Shown: in pieces, positions 14,797 to 20,267 of the stretch
Layout of the letters: every line of letters begins with the position of its first letter
How positions within the stretch are numbered: position 1 is the stretch's first letter
Source of the DNA: a virus
IMG/VR virus record: IMGVR_UViG_3300022698_000224
Coordinates: 1 to 21,890 of that record
Reading direction: 5' to 3' (one strand)
DNA length: 21,890 nt
Notes under the pieces: model-generated
Database searches by the model: none
What the model saw: the letters and a program-made list of their open reading frames with translations, nothing else
Told to the model about the DNA's origin: nothing
Program-made: the position numbers and the translations under genes

Positions 14797-15470
14797 TACC
14801 GGTAGGCATAATCACGAAGAACAGAGCTGTTTACCTCAACGAAACGCTGCGCAGCATTGGAAGAGTGCCCGTCACGGTCTACGACGACTGCTCAGACGAC
14901 AGGGCAGCACGCGACATGCTCTATTCGGACAGGGAATTCTCCGTCGAACACTCCTGGCCCTCATGCCTGGAACACTGCGCTCTCGAAGATGACCCGACAA
15001 TCCGTGGTATAGACGGATTGATCCCCGTCGTGCGCTTCGAAGAGCCGCACGGAGTCGTCAACGGATCATGCAGGGCAATCACCGACATGTTCGAGGACAA
15101 TCCGGAAGCAGATGCCGTGATCTTGCTCCAGGACGATGTCGTGATGCTCTCAACCGACTGGTACAGGCGCATGACGTCTGTGACGAGGGACGGACTGGGA
15201 ATCCTCGCAGGGATGACTCTTTTCAAGCGCAGAGGATTCTACAGCGCACAGTGCTACCTGATAACGAGGGAGTTCTTTGAAAAAACCGGGTTCTTCCTCG
15301 AATTCCACGGAATGCTCAACTTCGACCTGCTCATATGCAGAGATGCGAAAGAGCACAGGATGAGGGTCGACCTGATCACTCCGAACATATGCGAGCACAT
15401 CGGCGTCAAATCCCAGGTGAGGCCGGACAGAGGATTTCAAAACAGGAACGGAGCGAGGGTTGCGAAATGA
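14793..15470 (+). CDS. GT-A fold glycosyltransferase (family 2-like)
   Basis: A 225-aa protein from a GTG start at 14793 that overlaps the previous stop as GTGA and has AAAGGAG at the ideal distance; the ATG at 14772 in the same frame lies inside the neighbour. The N-terminus IPVGIITKNRAVYLNETLRSI is typical of family 2-like enzymes, followed by VYDDCSDD (nucleotide-binding strand), then DAVILLQDDVVM (about residues 106-117), a QDD in the place of the metal-binding DxD, and a distal H (CEHIGV). It should transfer a sugar from a nucleotide-sugar. Targets may be virion proteins such as the fibre, or host surface glycans. Coding style is GC-rich, as in the head genes. Confidence 0.8.
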   Translation: MIPVGIITKNRAVYLNETLRSIGRVPVTVYDDCSDDRAARDMLYSDREFSVEHSWPSCLEHCALEDDPTIRGIDGLIPVVRFEEPHGVVNGSCRAITDMFEDNPEADAVILLQDDVVMLSTDWYRRMTSVTRDGLGILAGMTLFKRRGFYSAQCYLITREFFEKTGFFLEFHGMLNFDLLICRDAKEHRMRVDLITPNICEHIGVKSQVRPDRGFQNRNGARVAK

Positions 15471-15727
15471 TGAAAGAGATAGCTGATCTGATATCGAACT
15501 ACGGAATGTCAGGGGTGTGCATCGTGCTTTTCGGAATCGTCACATGGCTGATCAGAGTCCTGATATCCATACAGAAGGACACATCAGATGCTTACAAGAA
15601 AAATACGGAAGCATACACCAAGAACACCGATACGCTTGCGAGTCTGGAAAAAACCATTCAGGAAGACACCAGAGAGACGAGGAAGCTCTCCGAGATGTTG
15701 ATCACCCACATCGCAAAAGACCACTGA
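15467..15727 (+). CDS. Holin-like small membrane protein
   Basis: An 86-aa protein with one N-terminal membrane helix (about residues 13-35, GMSGVCIVLFGIVTWLIRVL...) and a charged coiled-coil tail (KDTSDAYKKNTEAYTKNTDTL). It starts at 15467 with an ATGA overlap with the glycosyltransferase. Size, single helix and location at the end of the late block fit a holin or a membrane adaptor for lysis. An endolysin would be expected next to it, but none is recognised. The alternative is a tail-associated membrane protein. Strand and operon placement are certain; function is inference. Confidence 0.62.
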   Translation: MMKEIADLISNYGMSGVCIVLFGIVTWLIRVLISIQKDTSDAYKKNTEAYTKNTDTLASLEKTIQEDTRETRKLSEMLITHIAKDH

Positions 15728-15874
15728 AAACGTCTCTCTGGTGAATCTGAGAGCAAATCAAGCTATTCATAAGCGGAGAGCCGAGGAACGCATCTCTCGT
15801 TACAGCACGGCGTAAAAACAAACGACTCCCTGACCCAAAAGACCATGGAAGCACACCGCATCCAGGGTTTACTC

Positions 15875-15904
15875 TTGAAATGATGCGGGGGCTGTGCATA
15901 TAGT
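15875..15904 (+). promoter_or_regulatory. Early promoter P1, sigma70-like
   Basis: TTGAAA (15875-15880), 18-nt spacer, TATAGT (15899-15904). It lies in the 15728-15904 gap, which otherwise holds no gene. A 7-bp inverted repeat CCGCATC (15856-15862) / GATGCGG (15882-15888) flanks the -35 and may be an operator. The +1 would fall at about 15911, which is the A of the next gene's ATG. Confidence 0.6.
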
Positions 15905-15910
15905 GTGGGC

Positions 15911-16261
15911 ATGAGAGATTCAATCGACATACCGAAAGAGATGTACAGGAAGGGAGTATCCGCTCCTGCGATAGGGCTGTGGAGCTACATCGCCTACAAA
16001 CTGGAGAGAGACCCCGACCACCCGTTCTGCGTCAGGGACATATCGAGGAGCACTTCCGTCTCGCACAGGCGAGTCGGCGAATACCTCAAGGAGCTCAAGC
16101 TCGGCGGATGGATCAAGAGGAGGCGTCTCGAATGCTGCAAGATCACCTACGACATCTCGCGGACTGGAGGTGAAGACGAATACACCTGCAAGCGCTCAGA
16201 GCTCATGGAGCCCGCAGGGAAAGTGTCACCCGCAGTGAGGAAACTCGGCGTAACTATTTGA
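15911..16261 (+). CDS. Small winged-helix DNA-binding protein
   Basis: A 116-aa protein. Residues about 5-75 form a winged helix: a helix PAIGLWSYIAYKLE, then a recognition part DISRSTSVSHRRVGEYLKELKLGGW (residues about 41-65) and a basic wing IKRRRLE. This fold is typical of replisome organisers and small phage regulators (HTH_36/DnaD N-terminal type). A GTG at 15905 is in frame, but it abuts the -10 hexamer, so the ATG at 15911 is the natural first codon. No ribosome binding site is visible. The stop overlaps promoter P2. It could be an early regulator, perhaps of P2 or P3. Confidence 0.68.
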   Translation: MRDSIDIPKEMYRKGVSAPAIGLWSYIAYKLERDPDHPFCVRDISRSTSVSHRRVGEYLKELKLGGWIKRRRLECCKITYDISRTGGEDEYTCKRSELMEPAGKVSPAVRKLGVTI

Positions 16262-16286
16262 AATGCCGCTCCATCTGACTTATGAT
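16258..16286 (+). promoter_or_regulatory. Early promoter P2, sigma70-like
   Basis: TTGAAA (16258-16263), 17-nt spacer, TATGAT (16281-16286). The -35 overlaps the stop codon of the winged-helix gene. Start of transcription is expected near 16293. It reads straight into a structured leader with an intrinsic terminator and then the replication initiator gene. Confidence 0.7.
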
Positions 16287-16292
16287 AAGCGC

Positions 16293-16369
16293 AAGGCGGA
16301 GTTAAACACGCATCACAAAGATTTGCCCACCGGAGCCCTAGAGGCTTGTTTAACCCGGTGGGCTTTTTT
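16293..16369 (+). ncRNA. Attenuator leader or small RNA from P2
   Basis: About 77 nt from the predicted P2 start to the end of the T run. Elements in order: GTTAAACA (16301-16308); linker; GCCCACCGG (16325-16333); a small hairpin AGCC-CTAGA-GGCT (16334-16346); TGTTTAAC (16347-16354), which is the exact complement of 16301-16308; and CCGGTGGGC (16355-16363) pairing with 16325-16333. The order A-B-A'-B' allows a pseudoknot or competing helices. No open reading frame with a start is seen in it. It is either a free small RNA or a leader that controls read-through into the replication gene. Confidence 0.5.
16325..16369 (+). terminator. Strong intrinsic terminator inside the P2 leader
   Basis: A perfect 9-bp stem GCCCACCGG/CCGGTGGGC with a 21-nt loop that contains a minor 4-bp hairpin, directly followed by TTTTTT. 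The start codon of the replication gene is only 21 nt further (16391), with AAGGAGAGAG in between and no room for another promoter. Confidence 0.88.
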
Positions 16370-16390
16370 ATTTATCAGAAGGAGAGAGCG

Positions 16391-17242
16391 ATGAATCTCT
16401 TGCTCGATTCACAACCTCTAGTCGTCATTCCAGAACTTGCAGAGCTCATAGGACTCAACGAATCGATAGTGCTTCAGCAGATTCACTACTGGATTCAGAA
16501 ATCAGAGAACGAGCATGACGGTCATGTGTGGGTTTACAACTCAGCAGAGGAATGGGCAGAGCAGTTTCCTTTCTGGTCTACCGACACCGTGAGGAGGACG
16601 TTGAGGAAGCTGGAGAATGAAAACTTCCTGGTCACCGGCAACTACAACACCGACAAGAGAGACCGGACGAAATGGTACAGGATCAACTATGAAGAGTTGC
16701 AAAATGCAATTGGGCAATCTGCACAATTGCAATTGGGCAATATGCACAAACCATTACCAGAGACTACTACAGAGAGAGTAAAAGGAAAAAGGAAAAAGGA
16801 AAAAGAGGAGAGCCGCTCTGATATGACCGAAGAGAAATACCGAGAGCTCATGCACAAGTTCCTCAGCTTCTTCAAAATGCCAGAGGGAGCGGCAAGCAGC
16901 TTGATAGAGTGCGATGTCGTGTGGCTCAAGAGGAAGTACAAGAAAGAAGTGTTCTGGAAAGATAACTTCGACCACTGGCTGAAAAGGTACAAGAGCGGAG
17001 GGGAGGAAACGATCATGCTCTGGGCAATCTGGTGCAAGGTCTACAGATCCATCCTCCCGTCATACCCGGACAAGAGCATCCTCTCGGGTACATTTTATGA
17101 ATCGGCAGTACGCTTCTCAGAGGAAGTTCCTATGCACGCGGTTGAGAACTACTTCACGGACATGGTGAATTGCGGAAAGAAAAAATTCAAATGGGTCCTG
17201 GAGACGGAGAACTTCAGATCATGGCAGGGCACATGCTCATGA
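16391..17242 (+). CDS. Replication initiator / replisome organiser
   Basis: A 283-aa protein from ATG 16391, which has AAGGAGAGAG upstream (the frame is open to 16346, but that part is the terminator). Residues about 1-105 are a winged helix of the phage replication-protein type: LIGLNESIVLQQIHYWIQKS, W-V-Y-N-S-A-E-E-W, FPFWSTDTVRRTLRKLENENFL and DRTKWYRINYEEL. A Lys/Glu-rich linker (about 120-145) leads to a helical C-terminal domain (KYRELMHKFLSFF ... KFKWVLETENFRSW) that probably contacts host helicase or loader. Origin-like iterons lie in the gene at the domain junction, as in lambda O. It is coupled to the next small gene by ATGA. No helicase motif is present, so host replication enzymes are presumably recruited. 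Confidence 0.8.
   Translation: MNLLLDSQPLVVIPELAELIGLNESIVLQQIHYWIQKSENEHDGHVWVYNSAEEWAEQFPFWSTDTVRRTLRKLENENFLVTGNYNTDKRDRTKWYRINYEELQNAIGQSAQLQLGNMHKPLPETTTERVKGKRKKEKEESRSDMTEEKYRELMHKFLSFFKMPEGAASSLIECDVVWLKRKYKKEVFWKDNFDHWLKRYKSGGEETIMLWAIWCKVYRSILPSYPDKSILSGTFYESAVRFSEEVPMHAVENYFTDMVNCGKKKFKWVLETENFRSWQGTCS
16695..16808 (+). other. Putative replication origin: iterons plus A-rich tract
   Basis: Two adjacent 23-bp units (16705-16727 and 16728-16750) are identical at 21 of 23 positions, sharing the 14-bp core TGCAATTGGGCAAT and a TGCACAA end. Each has hyphenated dyad symmetry (ATTG-GG-CAAT within TGCA...TGCA). TTGCAAAATGCAA just upstream is a partial third site. About 30 nt downstream is a purine tract with GGAAAAA repeated every 7 nt (16780-16808). 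The 23-bp period is not a multiple of three, so protein repetition cannot explain it. Confidence 0.6.
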
Positions 17243-17478
17243 AGACAGAAATCAATCATGATGACTTGATAGATGCGATGAGAGCATTTTTGAAGAGGAT
17301 CACTATAGATCCGGTCATGAGTGCATCTACGTTTGCAGCAGACAGCAAAAAACTTCCATTCCCAACGCATGATGAGGTGATGAAGAGCATGGAAGAGCTT
17401 TATGCACGGACAGAGCGCACGGACTGGAAGGTACAGGACTTCTACACAGGGCACATCATTCATGAATGGGGTGGGTGA
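17239..17478 (+). CDS. Small acidic/helical protein, unknown
   Basis: A 79-aa protein from ATG 17239, which forms an ATGA overlap with the initiator stop; in-frame ATGs at 17221 and 17233 are alternatives with comparable upstream sequence, and the frame is open to 17170. It begins MKTEINHDDLIDAMRAFLKRI, a helix, and includes LPFPTHDEVMKSMEELYAR and the final FYTGHIIHEWGG. Tight coupling to the replication gene suggests a partner in replication, for example a small loader or clamp-type protein, but no motif proves this. Confidence 0.5.
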   Translation: MKTEINHDDLIDAMRAFLKRITIDPVMSASTFAADSKKLPFPTHDEVMKSMEELYARTERTDWKVQDFYTGHIIHEWGG

Positions 17479-17521
17479 TGAAGAAACATGAAAAAAACTC
17501 CTTTTCGGCTCCCCAAAGGTC

Positions 17522-17556
17522 TTGACAACGTATATACTTTGGACTATAGTATATAC
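17522..17556 (+). promoter_or_regulatory. Early promoter P3 with overlapping operator dyad
   Basis: TTGACA (17522-17527), 17-nt spacer, TATAGT (17545-17550): nearly the full sigma70 consensus. Laid over it is a 27-bp dyad, GTATATACT (17530-17538) - N9 - AGTATATAC (17548-17556), which covers the spacer and the -10. Repressor binding there would block the polymerase. An A-rich leader and GGAG site then lead into the gene at 17582. Confidence 0.78.
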
Positions 17557-17581
17557 ATAGACAAAAAAAAGGAGTCACAAG

Positions 17582-18031
17582 ATGAACACAATCACCCGCA
17601 ACGAAGCAGAGCGCAAAATCCGCAACACAAACGGCAAAATCTTCACGGTCGTCTTCACCAAGCGCACCACAGGGGAGAGGAGGGAGATGAACTGCCGGAT
17701 GAAGGTGAAGAAGCACCTCAAGGGCGGAGGACCTGCTTACAACTTCAAAAAGAAAAACCTGATCTCGGTCTACGACCTCGGCAAAGAGGGCTACCGCTGC
17801 ATCCCAATCGAAGGCATCACACACCTGAGGGTCGGTGGAAAATCTTTCAAAGTCGAAGACTGGAGCTTCAAGAGGGACCTCTTCACATGCGCTCACCGGT
17901 ACGCAAAGAAGCTCAAGAGCTTCCGTCCGAACGCAACATACCGCGAGTGCTTCGCAGAAGCGCTCAGAGCAGGGTGGGCGAGCAAGAGCATGAGCCGCAC
18001 ATCAGCAGCTTACCAGAAGTTCTGGAAATGA
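17582..18031 (+). CDS. SH3-like barrel phage protein, probable first early product
   Basis: A 149-aa basic protein. It contains a beta-rich core: F-T-V-V-F-T-K-R-T-T-G-E-R-R-E-M-N-C-R, K-K-H-L-K-G-G (residues about 40-46), N-L-I-S-V-Y-D and Y-R-C-I-P-I-E, resembling small phage SH3-type barrel proteins, then G-G-K-S-F-K-V. A C-terminal helix FRPNATYRECFAEALRAGW follows. Reading from the strongest promoter of the window suggests high early expression, as for host-takeover or nucleic-acid-binding proteins. Start at 17582 has AAGGAG eight nt upstream. Function unknown; the fold is suggested by motif resemblance. Confidence 0.62.
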   Translation: MNTITRNEAERKIRNTNGKIFTVVFTKRTTGERREMNCRMKVKKHLKGGGPAYNFKKKNLISVYDLGKEGYRCIPIEGITHLRVGGKSFKVEDWSFKRDLFTCAHRYAKKLKSFRPNATYRECFAEALRAGWASKSMSRTSAAYQKFWK

Positions 18032-18043
18032 GGAGAGCAGACC

Positions 18044-18442
18044 ATGAAGAGCTTGCTGAGACTGTGCGACGAGAGAGCGCCTGACAGATATGAAGAGTAC
18101 CTTGATATGAACTGCAGAGACTACTTCGCATTGAATCCCGAGAAGGAGGAAATTCAGATGAGCGTGGAAAAAAAGGAAGTGAGCGGAACGAAGAAGAGGG
18201 ATGTGGTCATAGCAATAGCGGCAGGGTTGCTGTTCATGGCGGCATACTTCACTCTCGAAAACTACACGTCCGACATGCCTAGAGCATCAACGTCAAGCGA
18301 TGTCAGGCTTCAGAAGAAAAGAGAAGAGGAGCAGAGGGAGGCCGAGTATGAGAGGCTCAAGAAAAAATCAGAGCCCTGGGACAGAGAGCACCTGAGCGAC
18401 AGGGACTACTACCTCATTCACGGACGCAACAAAGGAGAGTGA
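18044..18442 (+). CDS. Single-pass membrane protein with two possible starts
   Basis: 132 aa from ATG 18044 (AGGAG at 18031-18035), or 94 aa from an in-frame ATG 18158 that has AAGGAGGA at 18143-18150, the strongest ribosome site in the area. A membrane helix lies at about residues 53-70 of the long form (VVIAIAAGLLFMAAYFTL), preceded by a basic KKR patch and followed by a charged coiled coil (KKREEEQREAEYERLKKKSE). N-in orientation is expected. The two forms would differ by a 38-residue charged N-terminus. It could be an early membrane-active protein, an antiholin or a spanin-like protein; no motif decides. Confidence 0.65.
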   Translation: MKSLLRLCDERAPDRYEEYLDMNCRDYFALNPEKEEIQMSVEKKEVSGTKKRDVVIAIAAGLLFMAAYFTLENYTSDMPRASTSSDVRLQKKREEEQREAEYERLKKKSEPWDREHLSDRDYYLIHGRNKGE

Positions 18443-18445
18443 ACG

Positions 18446-18646
18446 ATGAGAGACGGAGTAATCGCTGTAGCTGGCGTGCTCTATAGAGCATACTCTCACC
18501 TGGACGTAACGGAGGAAGAAGTTGCCGACATGGTCAGGGAGCAAGAGGTCGAGCACGGTATATACGCAGGTTCCATGCGCGTTGAAAAAATACTCAGAGA
18601 GTGGAGCAGAGACGAAGATGGAGCGGAGGTGAGTTATGAAGACTGA
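18446..18646 (+). CDS. Small acidic protein, unknown
   Basis: A 66-aa protein preceded by AAAGGAGAG, three nt after the membrane gene. It has an N-terminal apolar stretch (VIAVAGVLYRAYSHL) and an acidic helical rest (VTEEEVADMVREQEVEHG). It overlaps the HNH ORF by 11 nt. One GTATATAC palindrome occurs in it (18558-18565). No family recognised. Confidence 0.6.
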   Translation: MRDGVIAVAGVLYRAYSHLDVTEEEVADMVREQEVEHGIYAGSMRVEKILREWSRDEDGAEVSYED

Positions 18647-19424
18647 GCACAGGATGATCCTCAGGCGGCTCAAGAAGAAGCTCATGGATATGCCCATGAG
18701 CACAGGGTATAACCACATGATCAGGGACGGACTCATATCGTATGAGAGGGAAGACAGGGTCGAGCACAGGAGGCTCTGGGAGATCTGGATGCTCATGCAC
18801 AGGAGAGCGACGGCAGAGTTCCGCACAGAGAAAGTGATGCGCACCTACAAGGACGTCAGCGTGTGTGAGGAATGGAGGGTGTGCAGGAAATTCATCAACT
18901 GGGCTCTGGAGAACGGATACTCCGACGACCTGACGCTGGAGCGCACCGACAACAGCGGAGATTACACGCCAGACAACTGCAAGTGGGCGACGTGGAAGGA
19001 GCAAGCGGGGAACCGCAGAGACAGCATACGTGTGCAGTACGGCGGAGAAAACATGTGTTTGAAGCACGCATGCGAGCTGGCAGGAACCTCATACACGATG
19101 GTCAAGAAGAGGATGGGGCGCGGCTGGGATTTCGAGAGAGCGATCACACAACCCTCAATGAGGAAGAGAGGAGACGACATGAAGGATAAGCTGATCACGA
19201 TGAAGGTGACAGAGGAGGAGCGCGAGGAGTGGAAGAAGCTCGCTGACGATGTCGGCTGCTCCCTGTCAACCCTGATCAGGATGCTCCTGAAGCGCGAGAA
19301 GGAGCATTCGATGACGGCGGTCAAGAGGACCGTGTCTTCCGTCCTGCGCAGGGCGAAGCTCAGAGCGCAAGAATCAGAACAGCGCTGCCCCGTAATCATA
19401 CCTGGAGTTACAGAAGATGTGTGA
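18636..19424 (+). CDS. HNH-type endonuclease ORF with in-frame RHH C-terminus
   Basis: A 262-aa frame with a strong GGAGGTGAG site. Residues about 71-127 match the phage-encoded HNH family whose core reads Y-K-D-V-S-V-C-E-E-W, F-x-x-W-A, L-T-L-E-R-T-D-N-S-G-D-Y-T-P-D-N-C-K-W-A-T and E-Q-A-G-N-R-R. A helix-turn-helix-like segment (CLKHACELAGTSYTMVKKRMGRGW, residues about 141-164) follows, as in homing endonucleases of this kind. Such enzymes nick or cut DNA and are often free-standing selfish genes. The frame then continues without a stop into a ribbon-helix-helix domain (from codon 182), which also has its own start. Normal members of the family end about where the RHH part begins. Confidence 0.75.
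   Translation: MKTEHRMILRRLKKKLMDMPMSTGYNHMIRDGLISYEREDRVEHRRLWEIWMLMHRRATAEFRTEKVMRTYKDVSVCEEWRVCRKFINWALENGYSDDLTLERTDNSGDYTPDNCKWATWKEQAGNRRDSIRVQYGGENMCLKHACELAGTSYTMVKKRMGRGWDFERAITQPSMRKRGDDMKDKLITMKVTEEEREEWKKLADDVGCSLSTLIRMLLKREKEHSMTAVKRTVSSVLRRAKLRAQESEQRCPVIIPGVTEDV
19179..19424 (+). CDS. Ribbon-helix-helix regulator nested in the HNH ORF
   Basis: An 81-aa product from ATG 19179 with AGAGGAG six nt upstream, in frame with the HNH ORF. Residues about 4-40 (LITMKVTEEEREEWKKLADD... then SLSTLIRMLLKREK) fit the Arc/CopG RHH fold: a beta strand that pairs with its dimer partner to contact DNA, then two helices with the G-C-S-L-S-T-L-I turn. The C-terminal half is basic (VKRTVSSVLRRAKLRAQ). 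RHH proteins are common phage repressors; the P3 dyad is a candidate target. Whether the protein exists alone, fused, or both is open. Confidence 0.62.
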   Translation: MKDKLITMKVTEEEREEWKKLADDVGCSLSTLIRMLLKREKEHSMTAVKRTVSSVLRRAKLRAQESEQRCPVIIPGVTEDV

Positions 19425-19722
19425 GCACATGGACAACATGGACATGATGGTGAACGAGCTCAATTACGGAGAGAGGGTGAAGCAGACTCTGGCTCTGGAG
19501 CCTGACGGGAGAGTGCAGAAGACGCAGAAGTACCTCATGGCGGAAACCGTTGATGAGGTGCTGCGTATATACGGAAGCTGCGGACTCACTCCCGAAGAGC
19601 ACGGCAAGATCAGAGAGGAGCTCTTCGAATGGTGCTGCGAGCATTACAATCCTGAGCACGAGAATGCGGAGAACATCATCTTCTACTCTGCTTACGCCAA
19701 AACGAGCTCGCTGATGAGATGA
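19417..19722 (+). CDS. Unknown early protein
   Basis: A 101-aa protein whose start overlaps the previous stop by 8 nt (ATGTGTGA), the same arrangement as at the portal/scaffold junction; GGAG lies upstream. The N-terminus is Met-rich (MCEHMDNMDMMVNEL) and a central helix reads QKYLMAETVDEVLRIYG, followed by a Cys pair (EWCCEHY). It is linked by ATGA to the next gene. No family recognised. Confidence 0.6.
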   Translation: MCEHMDNMDMMVNELNYGERVKQTLALEPDGRVQKTQKYLMAETVDEVLRIYGSCGLTPEEHGKIREELFEWCCEHYNPEHENAENIIFYSAYAKTSSLMR

Positions 19723-19904
19723 CGCTCAGGGAAAAGTGCAGGAGAGCAGAGATGGTCCTAGGTATAGACGCTGATGTGATCATGCGCTCTGTACTGTCTC
19801 TGCGGATGGAAAAAGAGCGGCCCAGTGGCATAAACTATGAGGAGAAGTGTTGGTTCTCCATACCGGACGGACACCTGATTTGCCTTCAGAAGGAGAGAGT
19901 ATGA
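19719..19904 (+). CDS. Unknown small early protein, PDGHLxCLxKER end
   Basis: A 61-aa protein coupled by ATGA on both sides. It is basic with a helical N-terminus (REKCRRAEMVLGIDADVIMRSVLSL) and a C-terminus SIPDGHLICLQKERV. The last 12 residues recur at the end of the next protein (LPDGHLFCLFKER). The codons for KER provide the ribosome site (AAGGAGAG) of the following gene. Confidence 0.6.
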   Translation: MTLREKCRRAEMVLGIDADVIMRSVLSLRMEKERPSGINYEEKCWFSIPDGHLICLQKERV

Positions 19905-20212
19905 TAGGGTCAGTGTGCGGCGTAGGATTCACAATCGATTCCATCGAAGAGGTATGGACGCAGGACTGTGTAAGAACCATCAAGATCACGACGATGACCC
20001 CGATTGACATCTCTGTCGGCGGTCCTCACACCATGATCATTTCGGGGAATCGCTCATCTGTGAACTGCATCATCGAAGAGGTCACGCAGCACACAGACAG
20101 CAGAAGAGGTATATACGGCATTCTGTGGGAGATGAAGATGTGGGTGATCGGAAGAGAGATGGAGAACATACTCCCTGACGGACACCTGTTCTGTCTCTTC
20201 AAGGAGAGGTGA
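19901..20212 (+). CDS. Unknown early protein, PDGHLxCLxKER end
   Basis: A 103-aa protein from ATG 19901 (overlapping ATGATAGG; the open frame upstream to 19847 lies within the previous gene). Beta-rich: SVCGVGFTIDSIEEVW, CVRTIKITTMTPIDISVGG, MIISGNRSSVNCIIEEV. It ends LPDGHLFCLFKER, the same ending as the protein before it, which indicates a shared short domain or local duplication. Cys and aromatic content is high. A GTATATAC site lies near its end (20109-20116) and another is just after the gene (20217-20224). No family recognised. Confidence 0.6.
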   Translation: MIGSVCGVGFTIDSIEEVWTQDCVRTIKITTMTPIDISVGGPHTMIISGNRSSVNCIIEEVTQHTDSRRGIYGILWEMKMWVIGREMENILPDGHLFCLFKER

Positions 20213-20267
20213 TTCCGTATATACCAGAAGGAAACAGGAAAAGCACAGAAAAACAAAGGAGACAGAG

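Noticed and set aside
15335-15466. Upstream extension of the holin-like ORF
   Set aside because: Inside the glycosyltransferase gene and hydrophilic; the ATGA overlap at 15467 gives a natural start before the membrane helix.
15728-15874. Possible small gene or terminator in the gap after the holin-like gene
   Set aside because: Only short imperfect repeats (CTCTC/GAGAG) and no coding frame with a ribosome site were seen, so nothing is annotated before P1.
17488-18084. 198-codon + strand frame across promoter P3
   Set aside because: It runs through the promoter and operator and then out of frame through the SH3-like gene; the Arg/Glu/Pro-rich sequence is typical of a shadow.
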